Below are positions 8,936 to 18,971 of a stretch of DNA of 64,000 nucleotides, piece by piece (positions within the stretch are counted from its first letter, which is position 1; each line of letters begins with the position of its first letter). Both the position numbers and the translations under genes were made by a program. Below the pieces are notes generated by a model. That model was given only the letters and a program-made list of their open reading frames with translations. It was not told the origin of the DNA and searched no databases. The stretch is from Bradyrhizobium zhanjiangense (GTDB lineage: Bacteria > Pseudomonadota > Alphaproteobacteria > Rhizobiales > Xanthobacteraceae): the NCBI RefSeq assembly GCF_004114935.1, contig NZ_CP022221.1, positions 372,001-436,000 on the forward strand, written 5' to 3'.

Positions 8936-9232
8936 CTATGTTGCGGGGCAGGCCGGGAGCCGAGCATGCCCCGTGTCGTCCGGCGGGACGATCGTTCCTT
9001 CATGAGCAGTAAAACGCGGCGCAGCGAGCTTATCAGGCGGCGTTTGGGGGCCTTTGAATATGGTGTCCGTCTTTGCCGCGCGCTTGCAATGTGGGCACAC
9101 GAAGAGATGCGCGATGATCGGGGTCGGCTCGTCCGCGAGCAGTTCGGAGCGGAACCACTTCATCTCGATATGGCAGTCCGGGCAGATCGGCGCTTCAAGC
9201 TGCTCCGCGGCGCTTCTGAGACGATCAACCAT
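8936..9232 (-). CDS. Small zinc-ribbon-like protein, function unknown
   Basis: A 98-residue protein with two CxxC knuckles, ICPDCH at about residue 17 and VCPHCK at about residue 45, spaced as in a zinc ribbon. The C-terminal half is proline-rich and probably disordered. It begins MVDRLRSAAEQLEAPI. It is convergent with the histidine kinase, separated by 38 bp. It has no membrane segment or signal peptide. I assign no function; a zinc-stabilised adaptor is the simplest reading. Confidence 0.7.
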   Translation of the reverse strand: MVDRLRSAAEQLEAPICPDCHIEMKWFRSELLADEPTPIIAHLFVCPHCKRAAKTDTIFKGPQTPPDKLAAPRFTAHEGTIVPPDDTGHARLPACPAT

Positions 9233-9337
9233 GCTGCCTCCCAGCCGTTTTTGAAGGCATAGCGGAATACCGATTGTCGGTCAGCAACAAAAGACACTCA
9301 GCCCGGACCAGCCAGGGACCCATGTTCACCGGCGCGA

Positions 9338-10294
9338 TTACAGCCGCCTGAGCGCCACGCTCTCCACCGTGTGGTCGGCGCCCTTTTTCAGGATCAGCGT
9401 CGCGCGGGGGCGGGTCGGCAGAATGTTGTCCTCGAGATTGGCAAGGTTGGTGCGTTCCCAGATTGCGATCGCGGTGGCGGTCGCTTCCTCATCCGACAAC
9501 AGGGCGTAGCGGTTGAAGTAGGATTTTGGATTGGTGAAGGCGGTGTCGCGCAGCGCCAGGAAGCGCTTGATGTACCATTGCCGCAGCGCCGCCTCGTCGG
9601 CGTCGATATAGACCGAGAAGTCGAAGAAGTCGGAGACCACAGGCACCGCCTTGCCGTCACGCGGCAGCTTTCCGGTCTGCAGCACGTTGACGCCTTCGAC
9701 GATCAGAATGTCGGGCCGATCGATCTCCGCCCACTCGTTTGGCACGATGTCATAGGTCAGATGCGAATAGACCGGCGCGCGGACGTGACGACGGCCGGAC
9801 TTGATGTCGGAGAGGAAGCTGAGCAGCAGCGGCAGGTCATAGCTGTCCGGAAAGCCCTTCTTCTGCATGATGCCCTGCCGCTCGAGCACCGCGTTGGGAT
9901 ACAGAAATCCGTCGGTCGTGATCAGTTCGACCTTCGGCCGCGGCGACCAGCGCGCCAACAGCGCCTGAAGCACGCGGGCCGTGGTGGATTTTCCGACGGC
10001 GACCGAGCCGGCGACGCCGATGATGTAGGGTACTTTTCGGTCGCGGATATTGAGGAACTGGCGCTCGGCGTAATACAGGCGCTGCATGGCGTCGACATAG
10101 ATCGACAACAGGCGCGACAGCGGCAGGTAGATGTCCTCGACCTCCTGCAAGTCCAGGCGATCGTGCAGCGAGCGCAGCCGGTCGAACTCGCCCGGCTCCA
10201 GAGTCATCGGCGTATCGTCGCGCAGCCTGGACCACTGCTCGCGCGTATAGACGCGGTACGGATTATACTGCTGCTCGGGTGCGCGGATATCCAT
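9338..10294 (-). CDS. coaA: Type I pantothenate kinase (first step of coenzyme A synthesis)
   Basis: Phosphorylates pantothenate with ATP, the controlled first step of CoA synthesis, in the cytoplasm. At 318 residues it has the normal length. The P-loop is [17 protein letters not shown] at about residue 95. Further CoaA marks are [40 protein letters not shown] and the C-terminal LRATL-type strand ([12 protein letters not shown]). It lies 21 bp after hisE and in the same direction, so it is probably the last gene of the histidine transcription unit, an arrangement common in rhizobia. Confidence 0.96.
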   Translation of the reverse strand: MDIRAPEQQYNPYRVYTREQWSRLRDDTPMTLEPGEFDRLRSLHDRLDLQEVEDIYLPLSRLLSIYVDAMQRLYYAERQFLNIRDRKVPYIIGVAGSVAVGKSTTARVLQALLARWSPRPKVELITTDGFLYPNAVLERQGIMQKKGFPDSYDLPLLLSFLSDIKSGRRHVRAPVYSHLTYDIVPNEWAEIDRPDILIVEGVNVLQTGKLPRDGKAVPVVSDFFDFSVYIDADEAALRQWYIKRFLALRDTAFTNPKSYFNRYALLSDEEATATAIAIWERTNLANLEDNILPTRPRATLILKKGADHTVESVALRRL

Positions 10295-10315
10295 GACGCG
10301 ATCTTTCCACCTCGG

Positions 10316-10642
10316 CTAGTTGCCGCTCTTGCGCGACGCCTTTTCTTCCAACCCTGACATCGACGTCCGCTTGTCCAGCGCGGCCTCGACCTCCTCCAGC
10401 TTTACGCCGCGTGCCTTGAGCAGCACAAGGAAATGGTAGAGCAGGTCGGCGCTTTCGGCGATCAGATGCGCGCGATCGTTTTCGACTGCTGCGATTACGG
10501 TTTCGACTGCTTCCTCACCGAACTTCTTGGCGCAATGCTCGGCGCCCTTGTCCAGAAGCTTGCGGGTATAGGAGGCTTCGCCACCGGATGCCGCGCGGGC
10601 ATCGATGGTCTCGGCCAGATCGTGGATCGTGAAACGCGGCAT
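10316..10642 (-). CDS. hisE: Phosphoribosyl-ATP pyrophosphohydrolase
   Basis: Second step of histidine synthesis: hydrolyses phosphoribosyl-ATP to phosphoribosyl-AMP and pyrophosphate. The ATG at 10642 ([13 protein letters not shown]) gives the usual 108 residues; the upstream in-frame start at 10702 adds a tail with no family support. The MazG-like helical motif is clear: [14 protein letters not shown] followed by [13 protein letters not shown], supplying the acidic metal ligands. HisI, the next enzyme, is not fused and not nearby. It lies 78 bp after hisF and 21 bp before coaA. Confidence 0.95.
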   Translation of the reverse strand: MPRFTIHDLAETIDARAASGGEASYTRKLLDKGAEHCAKKFGEEAVETVIAAVENDRAHLIAESADLLYHFLVLLKARGVKLEEVEAALDKRTSMSGLEEKASRKSGN

Positions 10643-10720
10643 ACAGACTACTCGGAAAGCGCGATCCGGCCGAACGAGCCGGTCTACCGGCTCGTGTAGC
10701 ACTTTTGTGAACGGGAGTCG

Positions 10721-11494
10721 TCAGGCATCGAGGCGCATGGGCAGTCCGCAGCGGGCCATGTGCTCCTTGGCTTCGCGGATGGTGAATTCCCCGAAGTGGA
10801 AGATCGAGGCGGCCAGCACGGCGGTGGCGTGCCCGTCGCGGATACCGTCGACGAGGTGGTCGAGATTGCCGACGCCGCCGGAGGCGATCACCGGGACGGA
10901 GACGCTGTCGGCGATCGCCCGGGTCAGCGGAATGTCAAAACCCTGCCGGGTGCCGTCGCGGTCCATCGAGGTGAGCAGGATTTCACCGGCGCCGAGCGAG
11001 ACCACTTCCTGGGCATATTCGATGGCGTCGATGCCGGTCGAATTGCGCCCGCCATGGGTGAAGATCTCCCAGCGGTCGCCGCCCGGACGCTTGACGCGCT
11101 TGGCGTCGATCGCCACCACCACGCACTGCTCGCCGAACTTCTCGGCGGCTTCCTTGACGAACTCGCGTCGCGACACCGCGGCGCTGTTGATCGAGACCTT
11201 GTCTGCGCCGGCGCGCAGCAGCGTCTTGATGTCGTTGACCTCACGCACGCCGCCGCCGACGGTGACGGGCATGAAGCAGGCTTCCGCCGTGCGCCGGACC
11301 ACGTCCAGCATGATGCCGCGGTTCTCATGGGTCGCGGTGATGTCGAGGAAGGTGAGCTCGTCGGCCCCGGCGGCATCATAGGCGATCGCGGCTTCGACAG
11401 GGTCGCCGGCATCGCGCAGATCGACGAAGTTGACGCCCTTGACGACCCTTCCGTCCTTGACGTCGAGGCAGGGGATCACGCGCACCTTGAACAT
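10721..11494 (-). CDS. hisF: Imidazole glycerol phosphate synthase, cyclase subunit
   Basis: With HisH converts PRFAR and glutamine-derived ammonia to imidazole glycerol phosphate and AICAR. The 257-residue TIM barrel begins [17 protein letters not shown], carrying the catalytic Asp (D11 in the E. coli and Thermotoga enzymes), and has the second catalytic Asp in VVAIDAKRV. Phosphate-binding loops are [10 protein letters not shown] and [10 protein letters not shown]. Ten bases separate it from hisA upstream, and hisE lies downstream. Confidence 0.97.
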   Translation of the reverse strand: MFKVRVIPCLDVKDGRVVKGVNFVDLRDAGDPVEAAIAYDAAGADELTFLDITATHENRGIMLDVVRRTAEACFMPVTVGGGVREVNDIKTLLRAGADKVSINSAAVSRREFVKEAAEKFGEQCVVVAIDAKRVKRPGGDRWEIFTHGGRNSTGIDAIEYAQEVVSLGAGEILLTSMDRDGTRQGFDIPLTRAIADSVSVPVIASGGVGNLDHLVDGIRDGHATAVLAASIFHFGEFTIREAKEHMARCGLPMRLDA

Positions 11495-11504
11495 TGGATG
11501 TCTC

Positions 11505-12245
11505 CTAGTACGCGTTGCGGATCAGGGTGAGGGCGGCGGCGGGATCGAGCCGGCCGTCGTAGAGCGCGCGGCCGGCGATCGCGCCAGCGAGCTTCTTGGC
11601 GCGCGGCGTCAGCATCGCCTTGACGTCCTCGATCGAGGCGAGGCCGCCTGAGGCGATCACGGGAATGGAGATCGCGTCCGCCAGCGCAATGGTCGCGTCT
11701 AAGTTCAGGCCCTTGAGCAGGCCGTCGCGCGCGATGTCGGTGAAGATGATGGCGGCAACGCCGGCATCCTCGAAACGCTTTGCGATCTCCAGCACCGTGA
11801 CCTGCGAGGTCTCGGCCCAGCCTTCGACCGCGACCTTGCCGTCGCGGGCATCGAGACCGACCGCGACGCGGCCGGGGAATTTCTTCGCCGCAGCCTTCAC
11901 CAACTGGGGATCGCGCACCGCGGCGGTGCCGATGATGACGCGGGTGATGCCCTTGTCGAGCCAGGCTTCGACGGTGGCGAGATCGCGAATGCCGCCGCCG
12001 AGCTGCACCGGAATTTTGATCGTCTTCAGCATCGCCTCGACGGCCTCGGCATTCACCGGCTTGCCGGCAAAGGCACCGTCGAGGTCGACGACGTGGAGAT
12101 ACTCAAAACCCTGCGCGGCAAAGCTCTGCGCTTGCGCCGCCGGATCGAGGTTGAACACGGTCGCGCGCGCCATGTCGCCTTGCTCGAGGCGCACGCATTG
12201 GCCGTTCTTGAGGTCGATCGCGGGGAAGAGGATCACGGTTTCCAT
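11505..12245 (-). CDS. hisA: ProFAR isomerase
   Basis: Phosphoribosylformimino-5-aminoimidazole carboxamide ribotide isomerase, converting ProFAR to PRFAR, the substrate of HisF/HisH. It has 246 residues in a TIM barrel with the catalytic N-terminal Asp in [15 protein letters not shown], the VQLGGGIRD phosphate loop, the second catalytic Asp in IFTDIARDG and the [10 protein letters not shown] loop. The start overlaps the end of hisH by 13 bases, pointing to translational coupling. Confidence 0.97.
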   Translation of the reverse strand: METVILFPAIDLKNGQCVRLEQGDMARATVFNLDPAAQAQSFAAQGFEYLHVVDLDGAFAGKPVNAEAVEAMLKTIKIPVQLGGGIRDLATVEAWLDKGITRVIIGTAAVRDPQLVKAAAKKFPGRVAVGLDARDGKVAVEGWAETSQVTVLEIAKRFEDAGVAAIIFTDIARDGLLKGLNLDATIALADAISIPVIASGGLASIEDVKAMLTPRAKKLAGAIAGRALYDGRLDPAAALTLIRNAY

Positions 12246-12883
12246 CGCAAAAAGTTCGAGATCAGGGCCAGGCCGAAACGCTGGCTTTTCTCGGGGTGAA
12301 ATTGCGTGCCGATCGCGGTGTCCTTCGCGACGATCGCGGTGACAGGCCCGCCGTAATCGGCGCGCGCCAGCACATCCGCCTCGTTGGCGGGGTTGAGGTG
12401 ATAGGAGTGCACGAAATAGGCGTGCTGGCCCTTAGGGCCAAGCGGCAGCTTGTTCAGCACCGGATGCTCGCGCAAAACCTCCAGCGTATTCCAGCCCATG
12501 TGCGGGATCTTCAGGTTTTCGTCACGCGGCGTGATCTTCTCGACATCGCCGCCGATCCAATTCAGGCCGTCCGTCGTGACATGCTCCTTGCCGCGGCTTG
12601 CCATCAACTGCATGCCGACGCAGATTCCGAAGAAGGGCCGCGCCTTGACGCGCACCGCTTCCGTGATCGCCTCGACCATGCCGTTGACGGCATCAAGTCC
12701 GCGCCGGCAATCGGCGAAAGCGCCGACGCCCGGCAGCACCAGACGGTCGGCGCTGTAGGCCTGGTCCGGATCGCTGGTAACGAACACCTTTTGCGGATTG
12801 TCCAGGCTGCGCGCGGCGCGCTCGAAGGCTTTCGCGGCGGAATGCAGATTGCCGGAACCGTAATCGATGATGGCGACGCTCAT
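12233..12883 (-). CDS. hisH: Imidazole glycerol phosphate synthase, glutamine amidotransferase subunit
   Basis: Glutaminase partner of HisF. The 216-residue class I amidotransferase has its nucleophile in [11 protein letters not shown] and the His-Glu pair in TQFHPEKSQ. It begins [19 protein letters not shown], the family start, with the oxyanion-strand region PGVGAF. The stop lies inside the hisA start region, and its own start overlaps the DUF2628 gene by four bases, so hisB, DUF2628, hisH, hisA, hisF and hisE read as one tightly packed unit. Confidence 0.97.
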   Translation of the reverse strand: MSVAIIDYGSGNLHSAAKAFERAARSLDNPQKVFVTSDPDQAYSADRLVLPGVGAFADCRRGLDAVNGMVEAITEAVRVKARPFFGICVGMQLMASRGKEHVTTDGLNWIGGDVEKITPRDENLKIPHMGWNTLEVLREHPVLNKLPLGPKGQHAYFVHSYHLNPANEADVLARADYGGPVTAIVAKDTAIGTQFHPEKSQRFGLALISNFLRWKP

Positions 12884-13410
12884 CTTGGCCCTCCCGGTTC
12901 TGGAAACAACCCAATGATGCCGCCCGCCGGCAATGGCGGCGGGTTCGAGAATTGCTGACCCGGCACGCCGCGGGTCGGCGGCGGGCCGCCGCGATCAACG
13001 GCCCATTGATCGTTGACGATGCCGTGCTGCTTCTGGCTCCAGCGCTCGAAGAAGCGGTGCTCGGCGGTATCCTCGTTGTCGGCAATCACGACGTCGAGCT
13101 GCCGCCACTTGCCGCGCGACAAGGTCCAACGGCGAAGGCTCGAGGCCTCAAAGCCCATCAGCAGGGCGATAATGAGATCCGCGTAGAAGATCGACGAGCG
13201 CCCGAGACCGAGGCTGGACAGCCCCGCATTGAACGCGGCCACAAAGATCAGCCAGCCGATCAGCGCCAGCCACAGCCGATTCCACAGCAGCCAGACCGGG
13301 CCGAAGATCATCGCCCAGAAGTGGAAGCCGTCGCGCACGAAGACGAACTTGTCGGTGGCACGCAGATCGGCTCCGGCAGGAGAGGGAGCATGAACCGTAT
13401 AGACAGGCAT
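12880..13410 (-). CDS. DUF2628-family membrane protein in the histidine operon
   Basis: A 176-residue protein of the DUF2628 type, recognised from the [17 protein letters not shown] and [15 protein letters not shown] segments. Two or three membrane helices lie at about 35-75 and 85-105, after a short soluble N-terminus beginning MPVYTVHAP. The C-terminal third is polar and ends in a proline- and glycine-rich tail. It lies between hisB and hisH, overlapping hisH by four bases. This arrangement is common in rhizobia, though no histidine-related role is established. I give no function. Confidence 0.85.
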   Translation of the reverse strand: MPVYTVHAPSPAGADLRATDKFVFVRDGFHFWAMIFGPVWLLWNRLWLALIGWLIFVAAFNAGLSSLGLGRSSIFYADLIIALLMGFEASSLRRWTLSRGKWRQLDVVIADNEDTAEHRFFERWSQKQHGIVNDQWAVDRGGPPPTRGVPGQQFSNPPPLPAGGIIGLFPEPGGPR

Positions 13411-13473
13411 GGTGATGCCCCGTTCTCTGAATTCAGTGATACCGGAGGCGGCGCCCGCCGCCGGACCGAGACG

Positions 13474-14067
13474 TCAGCCGCCGAGCGAACCCTTGGTGGA
13501 CGGGATTTCGCCCACAGCCTTCGGATCGATCGCGACCGCAGTGCGCAGCGCCCGCGCCAGACCCTTGAAGCAGGACTCGGCGATATGGTGGCTGTTATCG
13601 CCATATAGGGTCTCGACGTGGAGAGTCACGCCGGCGTTGATGGCGAAGGCCTGGAACCATTCGCGCACCAGCTCGGTGTCGAACTCGCCGATCTTGTCGC
13701 GGGGGAAGTCGGCCTTGAACACCAGGAACGGGCGGCCCGAGATGTCAATGACGACGCGCGACAGCGTCTCGTCCATGGGCATGTGCACGCCGGCATAGCG
13801 GGTGATGCCCGCCATGTTGCCAAGCGCCTGCTTGACCGCCTGGCCGAGCGCGATGCCGGTGTCTTCGGTGGTATGGTGATGATCAATGTGCAGGTCGCCC
13901 ACCGCCTTGACCGTGAGGTCGATGCGGGAATGGCGGGCCAGGAGATCGAGCATATGGTCGAAAAAGCCGATGCCGGTCGCGATATTGGCCACGCCGGTGC
14001 CATCGAGGTTCACGGTGACCTCGATGTCGGTCTCCTTGGTCTTGCGCTTGATCGTCGCGGTGCGCAT
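13474..14067 (-). CDS. hisB: Imidazoleglycerol-phosphate dehydratase
   Basis: Dehydrates imidazole glycerol phosphate to imidazole acetol phosphate. The start is taken as ATG 14067 ([17 protein letters not shown]), giving 197 residues, the size of the monofunctional enzyme; a TTG one codon upstream is less likely. Manganese-binding signatures are present twice, as in the family: [18 protein letters not shown] and [15 protein letters not shown]. It is the first gene of the leftward histidine unit and is divergent from hslV, with a 212 bp shared control region between 14068 and 14279. Confidence 0.97.
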   Translation of the reverse strand: MRTATIKRKTKETDIEVTVNLDGTGVANIATGIGFFDHMLDLLARHSRIDLTVKAVGDLHIDHHHTTEDTGIALGQAVKQALGNMAGITRYAGVHMPMDETLSRVVIDISGRPFLVFKADFPRDKIGEFDTELVREWFQAFAINAGVTLHVETLYGDNSHHIAESCFKGLARALRTAVAIDPKAVGEIPSTKGSLGG

Positions 14068-14279
14068 CAAAACTAGCTTTCATCCTAGTTCGGGGCCGAA
14101 AACGCCGGTCTTTTAACAGCCAAATGACGCCTTCGCTACTGCGGGAACGGGTAGCCGGGCCTCTACTTCTGCCTATGGTGAGCGAATTAGGCCCGGAGCG
14201 GCCCGTTGTCCGCCGGTTGTCCGGCTGTTGTCCCATTGGCCCCGACCGCCTAAATCAGACCCCACAACGAGGATCATTC

Positions 14280-14840
14280 ATGCAGGTTTCCCAGAACAGC
14301 TCGCCGGGCTGGCACGGCACCACGATTTTGACGGTCCGCAAGGGCGGCAAGGTGGTGGTCGGCGGCGACGGCCAGGTCTCGATCGGCCAGACCGTGATCA
14401 AGTCCAACGCCAAGAAGGTCCGCAAGCTCGGCAAGGGCGACGTCATCGGCGGCTTTGCCGGCGCGACCGCCGACGCCTTCACGCTCTTTGAGCGGCTGGA
14501 GAGCAAGCTCGAGCAATATCCGGGGCAGCTGACCCGCGCTGCGGTCGAACTGGCCAAGGACTGGCGCACCGACCGCTATCTGCGGCGGCTGGAGGCCATG
14601 ATGATCGTGGCTGACAAGGATGTTTCGCTGGTGCTGACCGGCACCGGGGACGTGCTCGAGCCCGAGGCCGGCGTGATGGCGATCGGCTCCGGCGGCAATT
14701 ATGCGCTCGCCGCGGCACGCGCCCTGCTCGATACCGACAAGGACGCCGAGACCATCGTCCGCCGCTCCCTCGACATCGCCGCCGACATCTGCGTCTACAC
14801 CAACCGGAATGTGACCATCGAGAGCCTGGCGACAGGGTAG
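14280..14840 (+). CDS. hslV: HslV (ClpQ) proteasome-like peptidase subunit
   Basis: Peptidase ring of the ATP-dependent HslUV protease that removes misfolded proteins after heat stress. From ATG 14280 the product is 186 residues; the in-frame start at 14124 would add 52 non-homologous residues. The active-site threonine follows a short propeptide in [12 protein letters not shown], with [13 protein letters not shown] after it. Lys in NAKKVRKL and the [17 protein letters not shown] block are family features. hslU lies 1.3 kb downstream, separated by a repeat, an acetyltransferase gene and a DUF2585 gene, all on the same strand. Confidence 0.97.
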   Translation: MQVSQNSSPGWHGTTILTVRKGGKVVVGGDGQVSIGQTVIKSNAKKVRKLGKGDVIGGFAGATADAFTLFERLESKLEQYPGQLTRAAVELAKDWRTDRYLRRLEAMMIVADKDVSLVLTGTGDVLEPEAGVMAIGSGGNYALAAARALLDTDKDAETIVRRSLDIAADICVYTNRNVTIESLATG

Positions 14841-14885
14841 GGCCCACCTGTGACTCAACGGCGGGGCACCGGACTGGCTGTAACT

Positions 14886-15001
14886 TCTCCCGCTTGCGGG
14901 AGAGGTCGCGCCGAAGGCGCGGGTGAGGGCTTTTCTCCTCTGGGGGATTGTCCCATTGCGGAGACACCCTCTCCCGACCCTCTCCCGCAAGCGGGAGAGG
15001 G
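14886..15001. repeat. Interspersed palindromic repeat, family C (CTCCCGCTTGCGGGAGAGG)
   Basis: The repeat opens with the palindrome CTCCCGCTTGCGGGAGAGG and closes with its mirror copy ending CGCAAGCGGGAGAGG, with GGGTGAGGG and ACACCCTCTCCC in between. Two further copies lie at 18843-18938 and 52152-52266. All three sit between genes. Confidence 0.75.
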
Positions 15002-15026
15002 GGCGCAGCATCGCCGCGGCTAGCTG

Positions 15027-15512
15027 ATGGCCATAACCTACATCTTCCGCCCGATGACCGCGGCCGATCTGCCGCTGATCCGGCGGTGGCTGGGCGAGGC
15101 CCATGTGCGGGAATGGTGGGGCGATCCGGACGAGCAGTTTTCGCTCGTCAGCAGCGATCTCGACGAGCCGGCCATGAACCAGTTCATCGTGTTGGTCGGC
15201 AACAGGCCCTTCGGCTATCTTCAATGCTACCGCCTGACCGCCTGGAATACGGGCTTCGGGCCGCAACCGGAGGGCACGCGTGGGATCGACCAGTTCATCG
15301 GCGAAAGCGACATGATCGCGTGCGGCCATGGCGCGGCGTTGATTCGCCAATTCGTCAACGCGCAGCTGCGGAACGGCCTGCCGCGGATCGTCACCGATCC
15401 TGATCCGCTCAACGCGCGTGCCATACGCGCCTATGAGAAGGCTGGCTTTGTCCGCGACCGCATGGTCAAGACGCCGGACGGACCGGCGCTGTTGATGGTG
15501 CGTGAATCGTGA
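15027..15512 (+). CDS. GNAT-family acetyltransferase, AAC(6')-like
   Basis: A 161-residue acetyl-CoA-dependent N-acetyltransferase. It opens [19 protein letters not shown], then [12 protein letters not shown], and carries [17 protein letters not shown], which resembles the acetyl-CoA loop of aminoglycoside 6'-N-acetyltransferases and of IucB/siderophore-type GNATs. The C-terminal [13 protein letters not shown] block is the usual GNAT motif B. The substrate cannot be read from sequence; resistance to aminoglycosides should not be assumed for a chromosomal copy in a soil bacterium. Its stop overlaps the GTG start of the next gene (GTGA). Confidence 0.85.
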   Translation: MAITYIFRPMTAADLPLIRRWLGEAHVREWWGDPDEQFSLVSSDLDEPAMNQFIVLVGNRPFGYLQCYRLTAWNTGFGPQPEGTRGIDQFIGESDMIACGHGAALIRQFVNAQLRNGLPRIVTDPDPLNARAIRAYEKAGFVRDRMVKTPDGPALLMVRES

Positions 15513-16126
15513 CGCTGACGAGCACGCAGCAGAGCAAAGTCGCGGTACCCCCGCAAGCCTGGGTGGGCATCGCGTTATTGCTGCTCATGCTGCAAGCCTC
15601 GATCCTGTTCGCGGTGGGACGCGTGCCGATCTGCACCTGCGGCTATGTGAAGCTGTGGCATGGCGTGGTGAACAGCTCGGAGAATTCGCAACACATCGCC
15701 GACTGGTACAGTTTCTCCCACGTCCTGCACGGCTTCCTGTTCTACGGTTTGACTTGGCTGCTGTTCGCGCGACTGCCCTCGCTGCCTTTGTCATGGCCGG
15801 CACGATTGATCATCGCCATGCTGATCGAAGGCACCTGGGAAATCGTCGAGAACTCGCCGTTCATCATCGAACGCTACCGCGCCGGTACGATCTCGCTGGA
15901 CTATTACGGCGACAGCATCGTCAACTCGGTCTCGGACGCGGTCTTCATGGTACTGGGGTTCCTCGTTGCCCGTGTGCTGCCGGTGTCAGTGACCATTCTG
16001 ATCGGGCTCGCCTTCGAAATCATGCTGGCGCTCCACATTCGCGACAATCTGACACTCAATATCCTGATGCTGATCCATCCGGTGGACGCCGTGAAGCAAT
16101 GGCAATCCGGTCCGCCGAGCATCTGA
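15509..16126 (+). CDS. DUF2585 (UPF0314) membrane protein
   Basis: A 205-residue polytopic inner-membrane protein with four or five hydrophobic segments. Family pattern: [16 protein letters not shown], then [20 protein letters not shown] and [19 protein letters not shown], with several conserved His, Glu and Asn residues at the membrane edge. It starts with GTG overlapping the acetyltransferase stop by four bases and lies 53 bp before hslU. Its function is unknown. The strongly conserved polar residues suggest an enzyme rather than a structural protein; this is inference. Confidence 0.88.
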   Translation: MTLTSTQQSKVAVPPQAWVGIALLLLMLQASILFAVGRVPICTCGYVKLWHGVVNSSENSQHIADWYSFSHVLHGFLFYGLTWLLFARLPSLPLSWPARLIIAMLIEGTWEIVENSPFIIERYRAGTISLDYYGDSIVNSVSDAVFMVLGFLVARVLPVSVTILIGLAFEIMLALHIRDNLTLNILMLIHPVDAVKQWQSGPPSI

Positions 16127-16179
16127 TGGCCGAAAAAAGCGGCTTGTCCCAGCCCGCATCTGACCCTAGCTAAGGTGCC

Positions 16180-17484
16180 ATGACAGACTTCTCCCCCCGC
16201 GAAATCGTTTCCGAACTCGACCGTTTCATCGTCGGCCAGGCCGATGCCAAGCGCGCCGTCTCGATCGCACTGCGCAACCGCTGGCGGCGGCAGCAGCTCG
16301 AAGGCTCCTTGCGCGAGGAGGTGCTGCCGAAAAACATCCTGATGATTGGCCCCACCGGCGTCGGCAAGACCGAGATCGCGCGACGGCTCGCCAAGCTCGC
16401 AAATGCGCCGTTCCTGAAGGTGGAAGCGACCAAGTTCACCGAGGTCGGCTATGTCGGCCGCGATGTCGAGCAGATCGTGCGCGATCTCGTCGAGGTCGCG
16501 ATCGTCCAGGTGCGTGAACGCAAGCGCAAGGACGTGCAGGCTCGGGCGCAGCTCGCGGCCGAGGAGCGTGTGCTCGATGCGCTGGTCGGCGCCAATGCCT
16601 CTTCCGCGACCCGCGAATCCTTCCGCAAGAAGCTGCGCGCCGGCGAGCTCAACGACAAGGAAATCGAGATCGAGACGCAGTCGTCCGGCGGCGGCATGCC
16701 GATGTTCGAGATCCCGGGCATGCCGGGCGCGCAGATGGGCGCGATCTCGATCGGCGACATCTTCGGCAAGCTGGGCGGCCGCAGCAAGACGCGGCGGCTG
16801 ACCGTTGAGGGCTCGCACGAGATTCTCGTCAACGAGGAATCCGACAAGCTCTTGGACACCGAGCAGCTGACGCTGGAAGCGATCAGCGCGGTCGAGAACA
16901 ACGGCATCGTGTTCCTGGACGAGATCGACAAGATCTGTGCCCGCGACGGCCGCGTCGGCGGCGATGTCTCGCGCGAGGGCGTGCAGCGCGATCTGTTGCC
17001 GCTGATCGAGGGCACCTCGGTCTCGACCAAGCACGGCGCGGTCAAGACCGACCACATCCTGTTCATCGCCTCCGGCGCCTTCCATGTCGCAAAGCCCTCG
17101 GACCTGCTGCCGGAATTGCAGGGCCGCCTGCCGATCCGCGTCGAATTGCAGGCGCTGACCCGCGACGACATGCGCCGCATTCTCACCGAGCCCGAAGCCT
17201 CGCTGATCAAGCAATATGTCGCCTTGATGCAGACTGAGGGCGTGACGCTCGACATCACCGATGGCGCGGTCGATGCGCTGGCCGACGTCGCCGTGGCCGT
17301 CAATTCCGCCGTCGAGAACATCGGCGCGCGGCGGCTCCAGACCGTGATGGAGCGGGTGCTGGACGAGATCTCCTTCACCGCCCCCGACCGCAATGGTGAG
17401 ACGGTCCGGGTCGATGCTGACTACGTGCAGAAGCACGTCGGAGATTTGGCCAAGAATGCCGATCTGAGCCGGTTTATTTTGTAA
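16180..17484 (+). CDS. hslU: HslU (ClpY) ATPase subunit of the HslUV protease
   Basis: AAA+ unfoldase of 434 residues that feeds HslV. The N-terminus [18 protein letters not shown] is typical. Walker A is [11 protein letters not shown] at about 57-67, followed by [18 protein letters not shown]. The variable I domain spans about 110-235, with a glycine- and methionine-rich region. Walker B is [12 protein letters not shown], and the sensor region includes [12 protein letters not shown]. The C-terminus ends DLSRFIL, the form used to dock on HslV. A downstream repeat at 17511-17653 separates it from the next gene. Confidence 0.97.
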   Translation: MTDFSPREIVSELDRFIVGQADAKRAVSIALRNRWRRQQLEGSLREEVLPKNILMIGPTGVGKTEIARRLAKLANAPFLKVEATKFTEVGYVGRDVEQIVRDLVEVAIVQVRERKRKDVQARAQLAAEERVLDALVGANASSATRESFRKKLRAGELNDKEIEIETQSSGGGMPMFEIPGMPGAQMGAISIGDIFGKLGGRSKTRRLTVEGSHEILVNEESDKLLDTEQLTLEAISAVENNGIVFLDEIDKICARDGRVGGDVSREGVQRDLLPLIEGTSVSTKHGAVKTDHILFIASGAFHVAKPSDLLPELQGRLPIRVELQALTRDDMRRILTEPEASLIKQYVALMQTEGVTLDITDGAVDALADVAVAVNSAVENIGARRLQTVMERVLDEISFTAPDRNGETVRVDADYVQKHVGDLAKNADLSRFIL

Positions 17485-17510
17485 TTTTGCCCCGGCGCTG
17501 TATCTATTCC

Positions 17511-17653
17511 GCCGTCGTCCTGGCGAAAGCCAGGACCCATTACCCGCGGCGGTCCTTGTTGAAACAGATGGCGACTCCGATCTCGGCTCAAACAACCTTC
17601 TGTGGTTATGGGTCCCGGATCAGCGCTCGCTATGCTCGCTTGTCCGGGACGAC
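17511..17653. repeat. Interspersed repeat, family B (GTCGTCCTGGCGAAAGCCAGGACCCAT)
   Basis: Starts with GTCGTCCTGGCGAAAGCCAG and ends with ATGGGTCCCGGATCAGCG followed by TTGTCCGGGACGACGG, the second half being a variant that is also seen near 61623. The right end runs up to the next gene and gives it a spurious N-terminal extension in frame. Related copies lie at 34872-34996, 46229-46348 and 61741-61768. Confidence 0.7.
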
Positions 17654-17670
17654 GGCTGAGTTGGCCGCCA

Positions 17671-18810
17671 ATGCGCAGGTGCGGCGTGCCCGCTAGCCTC
17701 TGGCAAAACCCGTGGCGGCTGCTGCTCGCGATCAACGCCGCCGTCCTAGTCGGCGTGTTCGTCCACAAGATCCAGCTGCCGCCTTACGTCCCCTATATCC
17801 ACCTCCTCGTCGACTACCATTTCGGCTTCATCAAGCGTGCGCTGATCGGGGCGATCGTCGCGCTGTTCACGGCGAAGGTGCCGGTGTGGCTGGTGTTCGC
17901 GCTCGGCGGGGTGACGTGGCTGGCGACGCTGGGGCTGTACGCAAGGCTGTTCCAGAAGACGTTCGGCTTCACCGCGAAGACGCTGCCGCTGTTCGTCTTC
18001 ACCGCGGGCTCGCCGTTCTTCCTCAAGAACTTCATGCACACGCTCGGCCATTTCGACATCTATGGCTGTGCGCTGGCGATCGTCCTCTTGCTGATGCCGG
18101 CGGGCTCGCTGCTCTTCGTGGCGACGGCTACACTGTTCTCGATCATGCTCGTGTTGATCCATCACATCCATCTCTTGATGTATGTGCCGACGATCATCAC
18201 CATCGTCGTGATCAGGCATTACCTGGCTTGCGGCTGCAATCGCACCAACAATACGTTCGGTGTCGCGGCTTTTGCCATCGTCTCCGCGCTGTTCTTCGCG
18301 GCGCAGTTTCTGGGAACGATGCCGATCCCGGAAGCGGATTTCGTCGCATATCTCAAGAGCCGGATGGCCGATCCGTCCCGCACCGATCTGCTGCAATTCA
18401 GCTACATCTGGTATCAACCGCTGGCGAAGGAGGTTGCCGACACCTGGGGCCGGCTGCCGCACAACATTCTCGGCGTGCCCGTGTTTGCGCTACTGATCTG
18501 GCTGCACACGCCGCTGTGGCGTTATCTTGCGAGCCTGATCGACGCGCTTGCGAAGGATATGCACCGGCGGCTGGTCCTCGCGGCGGTGATCGGCGTCAGC
18601 CTCGCCTATCTCGTGATGTTCGCGATGGTGTTCGACTATTCGCGCTGGATCTCGAACTGGGCGGTCTGCATGTTCCTGATTCTGCACGCGGTGAAGATGC
18701 TTCCCGCCGCGCGCGAGACGCCGCCGATTCCGGCCGAGGATCGGAAGACGAACACCTTCGGCCTGATCCTCACGCTGATCCCGCGCGTCGGAATCATCCG
18801 GCCGTTCTGA
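17671..18810 (+). CDS. Polytopic membrane protein of unknown function
   Basis: A protein of about 379 residues, almost entirely membrane-embedded, with roughly nine to ten hydrophobic helices. The start is set at ATG 17671 (MRRCGVPASLW) because the longer frame from 17602 only translates repeat DNA; GTG 17686 is another option. Striking features are a conserved-looking HLLVDYHFGFIKRALIG near the N-terminus, AGSPFFLKNFMHTLGHFD, and a histidine pair HHIHLLMYVP in a later helix. The overall plan resembles membrane glycosyltransferase-like or polyprenol-linked proteins, but I cannot identify the family. It is flanked by repeats on both sides, which suggests it stands as its own transcription unit. 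Confidence 0.78.
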   Translation: MRRCGVPASLWQNPWRLLLAINAAVLVGVFVHKIQLPPYVPYIHLLVDYHFGFIKRALIGAIVALFTAKVPVWLVFALGGVTWLATLGLYARLFQKTFGFTAKTLPLFVFTAGSPFFLKNFMHTLGHFDIYGCALAIVLLLMPAGSLLFVATATLFSIMLVLIHHIHLLMYVPTIITIVVIRHYLACGCNRTNNTFGVAAFAIVSALFFAAQFLGTMPIPEADFVAYLKSRMADPSRTDLLQFSYIWYQPLAKEVADTWGRLPHNILGVPVFALLIWLHTPLWRYLASLIDALAKDMHRRLVLAAVIGVSLAYLVMFAMVFDYSRWISNWAVCMFLILHAVKMLPAARETPPIPAEDRKTNTFGLILTLIPRVGIIRPF

Positions 18811-18842
18811 GACGACTCAGTCCAACTCCGGAGACGGTGCGC

Positions 18843-18938
18843 TCCCTCTGCCGCTTGCGGGAGAGGGCTGGGGTGAGGGTGTCTCCACAAAGAGATTGCC
18901 CAAGATGAGAGAGCCCTCACCCGCAAGCGGGAGAGGCA
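18843..18938. repeat. Interspersed palindromic repeat, family C
   Basis: Copy of the 14886-15001 repeat between the convergent membrane-protein and Smr genes: CCGCTTGCGGGAGAGGGCTG on the left and CCGCAAGCGGGAGAGG on the right. It could form a long imperfect hairpin in RNA from either strand, so it may also serve as a transcription end for both genes. Confidence 0.7.
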
Positions 18939-18971
18939 AGAGAAGTCCGCGCTCGCAATCGCCCGGCCGCT

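Noticed and set aside
17602..17670. Longer start for the unknown membrane protein
   Set aside because: The 23-residue extension is family B repeat DNA, which appears elsewhere outside genes.
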